From: an uncultured Capnocytophaga sp.
GTDB lineage: Bacteria > Bacteroidota > Bacteroidia > Flavobacteriales > Flavobacteriaceae
Direction of reading: 5' to 3'
Length of the DNA: 12,203 nucleotides
Assembly: GCA_915070235.1 (NCBI GenBank)
Contig: CAJZFM010000034.1
Coordinates: 1 to 12,203, forward strand
Below are positions 6,282 through 12,203 of this stretch, piece by piece. Position 1 is the first letter of the stretch. Every line of letters begins with the position of its first letter. A model generated the notes under the pieces. That model did not search any database. It saw only the letters and a list, made by a program, of their open reading frames with translations, and was not told the origin of the DNA. The position numbers and the translations under genes were made by a program.

Positions 6282-7466
6282 TTAATGACTGTGTTCGCCT
6301 GTATTGACTAAGGTGGCGTTGATAAAGAAAGCGCCACGGGTGGCGATGAGCTGCTTGGGGTCAAGGGGCTTGACCGGAGCGATGGCTGTATAGCCACTTT
6401 CGGAAGCGCCCTTGACAACTTCTACTTTTTCAAAAGAAGTTTCCTTGTCGGAGGTATGGGTTACTAAGAAAATGTAAGACTTGCCTGCGTCCTCCACTAT
6501 GGCCTCATTGGGTACAGCAGGAGCCGTCTGCTTATCAAGGCTAATAACCCCAGTTACATTCATACCATTGATCAGTCCTTGCTTGTCGCCCTCCACATGG
6601 CAATGCACAATGATGCTCTTGCTTTCGTTCTCAAAGGAAGCGGCGATGTTGTACACCTGAGCATCGTACTCATGGGAGGTGTCATTGGTAGGGTTGAAGT
6701 GAACCTGTTGTCCTACCTTGATATACGGCAGGTCGCGCTCATAGACTTGCAGGTGTAGGTGCAGGGAACTGTTATCAATCATCTCCACTATGGGTGTGGA
6801 AGCATCTACATAGGCACCATTGACGGCATAGACAGCGCTAATATTCCCACTAATGGGTGCTACTACCGAGAGGGTGGATTGCATTCCCTTATCGGAAAGT
6901 GTTTTCGGATTCAGCCCCATTAGGCGTATTTGCTGCTCCAGAGCCGCCTTTTCTGTCTGTAGGGTACGCAGCTGGGTGGTAGCGGCTTGTAGATTTTTGC
7001 CTGTGCCTGCATTGCCTTCGTAGAGTATCTTTTGTCTGTCCAATTCCTGCTGTGCCAGCTCTATTTGGCTATTGACAGTAAGCAAGCGCTGTTGCTGGAG
7101 CAAGAAATCAGGATTGGAGACGGTAGCGATCACCTGCCCCTTATGCACATAAGCACCTATTTCCACCTTCACACTCTGGATAATACCTGCATATACCGTA
7201 GAGACCTTGGCCTGATGGTCGGCAGGGACACTGAGCACACCATTGGCCTTGAGGGTGGCGGTGAGGGCTTTTTCTTCTATATGTCCCAGGCGAATATCCA
7301 CGGTTTTGATTTGAGTCTGTGTCAGAGTGGTGAGGTTTCCCCCTTCGTGGTGGTGCTCTTCGGCTTCTTCCTCGTGGGAGGGTTTATGAGCCGTTGTATT
7401 ATTTTGGCAACTCCATAGGGAAAGACCTATGAGCATCAGGGCAATTTTTATACTATATTTTTTCAT
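6282..7466 (-). CDS. Efflux RND periplasmic adaptor, His-rich lipoprotein (CusB/CzcB-like)
   Basis: A 394-residue membrane-fusion protein that bridges the inner-membrane RND pump and the outer-membrane channel. The N terminus is a lipoprotein signal with lipobox LSLWSC (Cys20), followed by an acidic/His-rich linker (HEEEAEEHHHEGG, about 31-43), and the protein ends GEHSH; both could bind metal ions. A biotinyl-lipoyl-like half motif (VYAGIIQSVKVEIGAYVHKGQVIATVSNPDF, split by context around 91-121) leads into an alpha-helical hairpin (about 120-185), then the second lipoyl half (VVAPISGNISAVYAVNGAYVD), a beta-barrel and a membrane-proximal domain (VPNEAIVED onward). It starts 5 bp after the permease stop, so the two genes form an operon. 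Metal specificity is not set by this protein alone. Confidence 0.92.
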   Translation of the reverse strand: MKKYSIKIALMLIGLSLWSCQNNTTAHKPSHEEEAEEHHHEGGNLTTLTQTQIKTVDIRLGHIEEKALTATLKANGVLSVPADHQAKVSTVYAGIIQSVKVEIGAYVHKGQVIATVSNPDFLLQQQRLLTVNSQIELAQQELDRQKILYEGNAGTGKNLQAATTQLRTLQTEKAALEQQIRLMGLNPKTLSDKGMQSTLSVVAPISGNISAVYAVNGAYVDASTPIVEMIDNSSLHLHLQVYERDLPYIKVGQQVHFNPTNDTSHEYDAQVYNIAASFENESKSIIVHCHVEGDKQGLINGMNVTGVISLDKQTAPAVPNEAIVEDAGKSYIFLVTHTSDKETSFEKVEVVKGASESGYTAIAPVKPLDPKQLIATRGAFFINATLVNTGEHSH

Positions 7467-7471
7467 TTGTT

Positions 7472-10400
7472 TTACTGGTTTAGAAGGGATTGTATTTCTA
7501 TTACTTTTTGGTTAAGTGCCTCTATACTTTCTAAGTAAGATAGGCGGGTATCTACAGCAGTCTGTAGGGTGTAAAGGTACTCCACATAGCTGATTTCTCC
7601 AGCGCTATAGCCCAGTTGGTTCGCCTTGACAATACGCTCGGCTTCGGGGAGGGCTTCGTTTTTGTAGAACTGGTACTTTTGCTCATACAGCTGGTACTCT
7701 TCCTGAAGATTCACCCAGCGGGTTTTAAGTTCCTTTTCCGCTTGGTGGGCTTCTTCTAAAGCCGCCTGCTTCTGGTGTTCATAGGTTTTTGCTTTGCTGC
7801 GAGTAGCGGTAAAGATAGGCAGAGACAGCCCAATAGAAACAGCATGGAAGCGCTTATGAATGTCCGCATAGGTCTCTACCCCACCTATGGTCTGCATACC
7901 GATGAGGGACTGGTTGGTATAGCCCAGTGTAAGGTCAGGCCAGGCCTGCGCACGCTCTAAGCGCTGGGCACGCATGGCGATGATGGCCTGCAAATAGTTC
8001 AGATGTACTAAGGGGTGCAAAGAGGGCTCAGGATTCGCTACTTCGGTTAGTAATAAAGGTTCATATTCCGTCTGTTGGACCACTTGGAAGTTCTCATCAG
8101 CTTGTACAAGGGTATATAGGTTGCGATAGGCCGCTTGCTGTGCCAACTGGTTTTGCCTAAGCAGTAGGGTGATTTCCCCTTTTTTCACCTGAGCGGTATT
8201 GATATCAATCTTTTTGGTATCGCCTGCTTTGAAGCGTACTTCAGCGATGCGGATAAAATCGCTAAAGAGGCTATCGAGCTGCAAGAGCTGTTGTTGCTTA
8301 AAGGCCAAGTACTGCAATTGCTGGTACTGGGTACGCACCTGCCTGAGAAGTTCGTTCTGCTCAAGGGCTAATTGTCCTTTTTGCCATTGCGTTTCCGCCT
8401 GATAGAGGCCTTTGCGAGCGGCAAATACAGTAGGGAAAGGAATGGACTGTGAGATGGCCACCGAGAGGTCTTTTTCGGGACTGCTATACTGGCCATACTG
8501 TGCAGTCAGGTCTGTTTTGGGTAGCTCCCATGCAGTATGCTCTTTGGCTGTTGCCTCTTGGAGTTTGGCCTGTGCTGCCCTAATCGCTCCATTGTTCTTG
8601 AGGGCTATTTGCTCTATTTCAGCCATGGTATATTGCCTTTGAGCTTGCAGGGCAATCGGGCTAAGGAGCAATACCGCTAAGGCAAGCCCTTTGGTCGCCT
8701 TACGCCAAGGCCAACGGAGGGTACTATTAAAGGACAAATATAGCAGAGGCAAGACAAAGAGCGTTAGGAAGGTAGCCGATACCAAGCCACCAATAACCAC
8801 TGTAGCTAAGGGGCGTTGTACTTCTGCCCCTGCGCCTTGGCTTAGCGCCATAGGCAGGAAGCCAAGGCTGGCTACCATGGCGGTCATCAGCACAGGGCGT
8901 AGCCGCATTTCGGTGCCTGTAATCACCCTATGTAGCAGGTTGGACATACCCTCTTTTTTAAGGGTGTTAAAAGTACCAATAAGTACAATCCCGTTGAGCA
9001 CCGCCACACCGAAGAGTGCAATAAAGCCAATGCCCGCACTGATACTAAAGGGCATTCCCCGAAGGAGCAAGGCCAATACACCTCCTATGGCACTCATAGG
9101 AATGGCACTGAAGATAAGCAAGGCCTGTCCCACCGAGTGGAAAGCCAAGTAAAGCAAAAAGAAAATAAGCAGCAAGGCCACGGGAACGGCCACCAAGAGC
9201 CTATTGGTAGCCTGTTGGAGGTTCTCAAACTGACCTCCATAGGTAAAGTAATAGCCCGTGGGGAGCTTGACCTCCTTGAGTTTCTGCTGTATATTGCCCA
9301 CTACGCTCTGCACATCGCGGCCTTGCACATTGAACCCTATGACGATACGGCGCTTACCTGCCTCACGGCTGATTTGGGCAGGACCCAACTCATACTTAAT
9401 AGAGGCTATTTGGCTCATGGGAATCTGTCCGTTCTGGGTGGCCACCATCATATTCTGTACATCGTCAATTCCTGTACGGTAGAGGCTATCGAGGCGTACT
9501 ACCAGATCAAAACGGCGTTCGTTCTCGAAGATCACTCCCGCACTCTTACCTGCAAAGGCTGTGCTAAGCACCTCATTGACCTGCTGGACGGAAAGCCCAT
9601 AGTTGGCCAAGCGCAGGCGATCGTAAGTAACGCTAATCTGGGGAAGGCCTGTTACCTTTTCCACCTGTGGGGAGGTCGCCCCCTCTACTTTCTGAATCAG
9701 TTGGCTTACCTTCTGGGCATAGAGGGCAAGGGTATCCATATTCTCCCCGAAGATCTTGACTGCCACATCTTGTCTGATACCTGTCATTAGTTCGTTAAAA
9801 CGCATCTGAATCGGTTGGTTTTTCTCAAAGAAGACCCCCGGTATATCCTTAAGGCGCTCAATAATAGCGTCGCCCAGCTGATCAAAAGAGCGGCCGCTTT
9901 TCCATTCGTTCTGTGGCTTAAGTACGATTACTAAGTCGGAAGTCTCTAAGGGCATAGGGTCGGTAGGCACTTCGGCAGAGCCCGTTTTACCGATAACCAT
10001 TTTGACCTCCTGAAACTCACGAATGAGGCGAGAGGCCTGCATGGAAGTCTCCAAGCTTTGGCTAAGCGATGTCCCTTGTGGCAGGATACAGTGGAAGGCA
10101 AAATCACCTTCCTGCAGCTGAGGGATAAACTCGCCCCCCATACGGCTAAAAATACCTGCCGAAAGCAAAAATAGCCCCACAGCACTGCCTATTACCCAAC
10201 CTCTTAAGCGGATAGAGCGAGAGAAAAGCGGTTGGTAATGGCTGTTAAGCCAAGCGATCATTCTGTCAGAGAAAGTGCGCTTGTGGTGCTGCTGTTTCGG
10301 CAAGAGCCAAGCACTCATGGCAGGAATATAGGTCAGGGAGAGCAACAAAGCCCCTAAGATAGCAAAAACTACTGTCTCGGCCATAGGGCGGAACATCTTG

Positions 10401-11806
10401 CCCTCCACTCCGACCAAGGTAAGGATAGGGATATACACCATAAGGATAATAATCTCACCAAAGGCGGCACTGCTGCGGATCTTGGAAGCGGAGTGATACA
10501 CTTCATCATCCATTTGAGCCTGAGTGAGCCTTGTGGTGGTTTTGCGCAAAGATAGATGGTGCATGACAGCCTCCACCACTATGACCGAACCATCTACAAT
10601 GATACCAAAGTCTATAGCGCCCAAGCTCATCAGGTTGGCACTTACTCCAAAGAGCTGCATCATACCCAAGGCAAAGAGCAGGGAGAGCGGAATGGCTGTG
10701 GCCACAATCAGCCCTGCACGCAAGTTGCCCAAGAAAAGCACCAAGACAAAGATGACAATTAGGGCACCCTCTAAGAGGTTTTTCTCTACCGTATGGATTG
10801 CCCGCTGTACCAAGTCGGTGCGGTCTAAGAAAGGTTCTATGACAATATCCTCAGGGAGAGACTGCTGTATGGTAGGGAGTTTTTCCTTGATACGGCTAAC
10901 TACCTGGTGGCTGTTTTCGCCCTTGAGCATCATCACTACTCCGCCGACGGCATCCACCTCGCCATTGTAGGTCAGTGCTCCATAGCGAATAGCACTGCCT
11001 AAGCGTAGTTCGGCTACATCCTTGATGAAAAGCGGAGGGTTGTGCTTGCCAATGGCAATATTGCCCACATCCATGAGGGAGGTAGCCACACCTATTCCAC
11101 GGATAAAGTAGGCATTGGGGCGCTTATCAATATAAGCGCCACCCGTGTTTTGGTTGTTCTGCTCCAAGGCAGTGAAGATATCACTGACACTCACCCCCAT
11201 GGCACGGAGGCGGTTGGGGTCAATAACCACCTCGTACTGCTTGAGTTCGCCCCCGAAGCTATTGATTTCGGCTATGCCCTTGGTACCATATAGCTGGCGT
11301 GCGACAATCCACTCCTGCATGGTGCGGAGGTCTTTGGCCGAATATTTGTTCTTGCTCTCCTTGGTGGGACGAATAATATACTGATATACCTCGCCCAGTC
11401 CTGTACTCACGGGGGAGAGTTCGGGGGTGCCTATGCCAGCGGGAATTTGCTCTTGGGCTTCCTTGAGCTTCTCACTGACCAACTGGCGAGCAAAATAGAT
11501 GTCCATATCCTCCGTAAAAACGGCCGTAATGACCGAGAGACCAAAGCGGGAAATACTACGAGTCTCCTCCAGTCCAGGGATATTGGCAATGGCCTGCTCA
11601 ATAGGGAAAGTAACGAGTTGTTCTACCTCCTGTGAGGCCAAGGTAGGGGTGGAGGTGATGATCTGAACCTGATTGTTGGTAATATCGGGTACGGCATCTA
11701 TAGGGAGTTTTGTAGCGCTCCATACGCCCCATAGGATAAGGACGAGGGTCATCAGAGCTACAAAAATCTTGTTTCTGATACTGAAAAGAATGATTTTATC
11801 TAACAC
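7472..11806 (-). CDS. czcA: CzcA-type heavy-metal RND permease fused to TolC-like outer-membrane factor
   Basis: A 1444-residue fusion. Residues 1-1035 are a complete HME-RND proton/metal antiporter: first membrane helix about 10-30, periplasmic loop with VSTGLGEVYQY, helices 2-6 about 340-500 and a second half with helices from about 870 to 1025. The helix-4 motif DFGIIVDGSVIVVE (D399, D405, E412) is the divalent-cation type known from CzcA (D402, D408, E415), which argues for Zn/Co/Cd/Ni rather than Cu/Ag. Residues about 1036-1056 look like a signal peptide, and 1057-1444 form a TolC-family outer-membrane factor with long helices (PDLTLGYTNQS, GYSAGEISYVEYL). A single gene thus supplies two of the three efflux parts. 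The start is GTG at 11806; an in-frame stop lies 15 bp upstream, with no ATG between. The segment is noticeably GC-richer than its neighbours (33/60 at 9001-9060). Exact substrate is unproven. Confidence 0.93.
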   Translation of the reverse strand: MLDKIILFSIRNKIFVALMTLVLILWGVWSATKLPIDAVPDITNNQVQIITSTPTLASQEVEQLVTFPIEQAIANIPGLEETRSISRFGLSVITAVFTEDMDIYFARQLVSEKLKEAQEQIPAGIGTPELSPVSTGLGEVYQYIIRPTKESKNKYSAKDLRTMQEWIVARQLYGTKGIAEINSFGGELKQYEVVIDPNRLRAMGVSVSDIFTALEQNNQNTGGAYIDKRPNAYFIRGIGVATSLMDVGNIAIGKHNPPLFIKDVAELRLGSAIRYGALTYNGEVDAVGGVVMMLKGENSHQVVSRIKEKLPTIQQSLPEDIVIEPFLDRTDLVQRAIHTVEKNLLEGALIVIFVLVLFLGNLRAGLIVATAIPLSLLFALGMMQLFGVSANLMSLGAIDFGIIVDGSVIVVEAVMHHLSLRKTTTRLTQAQMDDEVYHSASKIRSSAAFGEIIILMVYIPILTLVGVEGKMFRPMAETVVFAILGALLLSLTYIPAMSAWLLPKQQHHKRTFSDRMIAWLNSHYQPLFSRSIRLRGWVIGSAVGLFLLSAGIFSRMGGEFIPQLQEGDFAFHCILPQGTSLSQSLETSMQASRLIREFQEVKMVIGKTGSAEVPTDPMPLETSDLVIVLKPQNEWKSGRSFDQLGDAIIERLKDIPGVFFEKNQPIQMRFNELMTGIRQDVAVKIFGENMDTLALYAQKVSQLIQKVEGATSPQVEKVTGLPQISVTYDRLRLANYGLSVQQVNEVLSTAFAGKSAGVIFENERRFDLVVRLDSLYRTGIDDVQNMMVATQNGQIPMSQIASIKYELGPAQISREAGKRRIVIGFNVQGRDVQSVVGNIQQKLKEVKLPTGYYFTYGGQFENLQQATNRLLVAVPVALLLIFFLLYLAFHSVGQALLIFSAIPMSAIGGVLALLLRGMPFSISAGIGFIALFGVAVLNGIVLIGTFNTLKKEGMSNLLHRVITGTEMRLRPVLMTAMVASLGFLPMALSQGAGAEVQRPLATVVIGGLVSATFLTLFVLPLLYLSFNSTLRWPWRKATKGLALAVLLLSPIALQAQRQYTMAEIEQIALKNNGAIRAAQAKLQEATAKEHTAWELPKTDLTAQYGQYSSPEKDLSVAISQSIPFPTVFAARKGLYQAETQWQKGQLALEQNELLRQVRTQYQQLQYLAFKQQQLLQLDSLFSDFIRIAEVRFKAGDTKKIDINTAQVKKGEITLLLRQNQLAQQAAYRNLYTLVQADENFQVVQQTEYEPLLLTEVANPEPSLHPLVHLNYLQAIIAMRAQRLERAQAWPDLTLGYTNQSLIGMQTIGGVETYADIHKRFHAVSIGLSLPIFTATRSKAKTYEHQKQAALEEAHQAEKELKTRWVNLQEEYQLYEQKYQFYKNEALPEAERIVKANQLGYSAGEISYVEYLYTLQTAVDTRLSYLESIEALNQKVIEIQSLLNQ
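8639..8701 (-). other. Internal signal-peptide-like segment at the RND/TolC fusion point
   Basis: Residues about 1036-1056 of the fusion protein read basic RKATKG, then a hydrophobic core LALAVLLLSPIAL, then an Ala-x-Ala-like site LQA before QRQYT. This is the layout of a Sec signal peptide, placed right after the last RND membrane helix (LFVLPLLYL). Cleavage here would free a mature TolC-like protein for the outer membrane. Cleavage is inferred, not shown. Confidence 0.65.
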
Positions 11807-11810
11807 CTTT

Positions 11811-11838
11811 AATAATGATTAATGGTTAATGATTAATG
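11811..11838. repeat. Four tandem 7-bp units upstream of the efflux operon
   Basis: AATAATG, ATTAATG, GTTAATG and ATTAATG lie head to tail directly before the GTG start, in the presumed leader of the efflux mRNA. They could be an operator, a leader structure or a simple low-complexity tract. Confidence 0.55.
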
Positions 11839-11850
11839 ATTTAAGTTTCA

Positions 11851-11880
11851 CAAACTTTATAATTTACTGATCCTCAAAAC
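11851..11880 (-). promoter_or_regulatory. Weak promoter candidate for the metal-efflux operon
   Basis: On the - strand GTTTTG (11880-11875) precedes TATAAAGTTTG (11861-11851). This resembles the Bacteroidota -33/-7 arrangement, but the -7 element has three rather than two bases between TA and TTTG, and the spacing is shorter than usual. It is the best candidate in the 60 bp upstream of the start, yet only a partial match. No metal-responsive regulator gene is present in the window. Confidence 0.3.
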
Positions 11881-11929
11881 CTCCCCTCACATACCCAGCT
11901 GTGGGCACTCACTGGCTATCCCCCTCAAA

Positions 11930-12203
11930 GTAGGGTTGTTACAAAGTTCTATAAATAACAAACTCCCACGGATTTCACGGATTTTCACGGATAAAAAGGT
12001 TATTATTTTTGAGTATAGCGTTGAGATTTTTACAGATAAATAAGGCCTTCGGCCTTATAATAATCCGTGAATATCGTAGGAGCACGATTACACAAACATA
12101 GAAAATCTGTGAAATCCGTAAAAATCCGTGGGCGACTTTTCTCTTTTGTAAGAGATAAATTTCAAAAGAACAGCCTATAATAAGACTTTATAACAACCCT
12201 ACC
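11930..12203. repeat. Long imperfect inverted-repeat element (MITE/REP-like), no coding content
   Basis: The outer arms are GTAGGGTTGTTACAAAGT (11930-11947) and, on the other strand from the right edge, GTAGGGTTGTTATAAAGT (12202-12185). Inside them lie inverted copies of a CCCACGGATTT module: three ACGGATT-like units at 11967-11992 on the left, and complementary AATCCGT-like units at about 12105-12130 on the right. The centre contains further small hairpins (12040-12058, 12073-12088). No ORF is present. The design suggests a non-autonomous mobile or structured repeat. The right arm reaches the last bases of the window, so the element may extend beyond it. Confidence 0.65.
12040..12058. repeat. 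Perfect hairpin at the core of the repeat element
   Basis: ATAAGGCC-TTC-GGCCTTAT gives 8-bp perfect arms with a 3-base loop. It could act as a weak terminator on either strand or be the apex of the larger fold; there is no long T-run. Confidence 0.6.

Noticed and set aside
9137..9790. A 217-residue open frame on the + strand inside the permease-TolC gene
   Set aside because: It is antisense to a clearly conserved RND coding region, shows no domain-like features, and similar shadow frames occur along the whole gene (8691-9152, 10524-10970) because of its codon bias.
11882..11925. CCCA-GCTG-TGGG as a terminator or riboswitch stem
   Set aside because: The stem is only 4 bp, with no T-run and no conserved aptamer-like pattern visible.
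11967..12130. CACGGATT-type repeats as a possible CRISPR array
   Set aside because: The units are short, overlapping, of both orientations and without spacers of constant length; they fit an inverted-repeat element, and no cas gene is present.
1..12203. tRNA, rRNA or known small-RNA genes
   Set aside because: No cloverleaf-like segment or conserved rRNA stretch was seen in the intergenic regions on either strand.

Overview
The window looks like chromosomal DNA of a member of the Bacteroidota, most likely class Flavobacteriia (a Capnocytophaga-like genome is my best guess; no rRNA is present to settle it). The reasons are an N-terminal carboxypeptidase-regulatory-like domain on a TonB-dependent receptor, an HME-RND pump fused to its TolC-like partner, promoter elements of the Bacteroidota TAnnTTTG type, few Shine-Dalgarno sequences, and AT-rich intergenic DNA.

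Layout. (1) 1-1429: the C-terminal third to half of a secreted GH2 beta-galactosidase-type enzyme on the + strand, cut by the window edge on the left. (2) About 1412-1432: an abnormal junction where the GH2 gene and a convergent TonB-dependent receptor gene have both lost their 3' parts and are joined tail to tail. (3) 1412-2929: on the - strand, a small His/Cys-rich membrane or exported protein followed by the receptor, whose plug resembles metal-type (ZnuD-like) receptors. (4) 3013-4387: an insertion-sequence region with a 54-bp orphan IS left end, a very AT-rich gene of unknown function, and a complete IS982-family element with 20-bp perfect terminal inverted repeats and an intact DDE transposase. 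(5) 4363-6281: on the - strand, a two-gene operon with its own TAnnTTTG promoter, encoding an ABC/OLD-type AAA ATPase and a TOPRIM-like DUF4435 protein coupled by a TAATG overlap. This is the architecture of PARIS (AriA/AriB) anti-phage systems; the IS has replaced the last residues of the second protein. (6) 6282-11806: on the - strand, a heavy-metal efflux operon with a 1444-residue fusion of a CzcA-type RND permease and a TolC-like outer-membrane factor, then a His-rich lipoprotein adaptor. (7) 11807-12203: no gene; it holds a 7-bp tandem repeat, a weak promoter candidate and a long imperfect inverted-repeat element.

How the parts relate. The adaptor and the permease-TolC fusion together supply all three parts of an efflux machine for divalent cations. 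The small His/Cys protein and the metal-type receptor would fit the same metal-homeostasis locus. The ATPase/DUF4435 pair sits between the two metal operons and is more AT-rich than the efflux operon (hand count of one line each: 19/60 GC at 5701-5760 against 33/60 at 9001-9060), consistent with a separately acquired defence cassette beside a mobile element. The most notable items are the PARIS-like pair clipped by the IS, the double-truncation junction near 1420, the internal signal peptide in the permease-TolC fusion, and the inverted-repeat element at the right edge.
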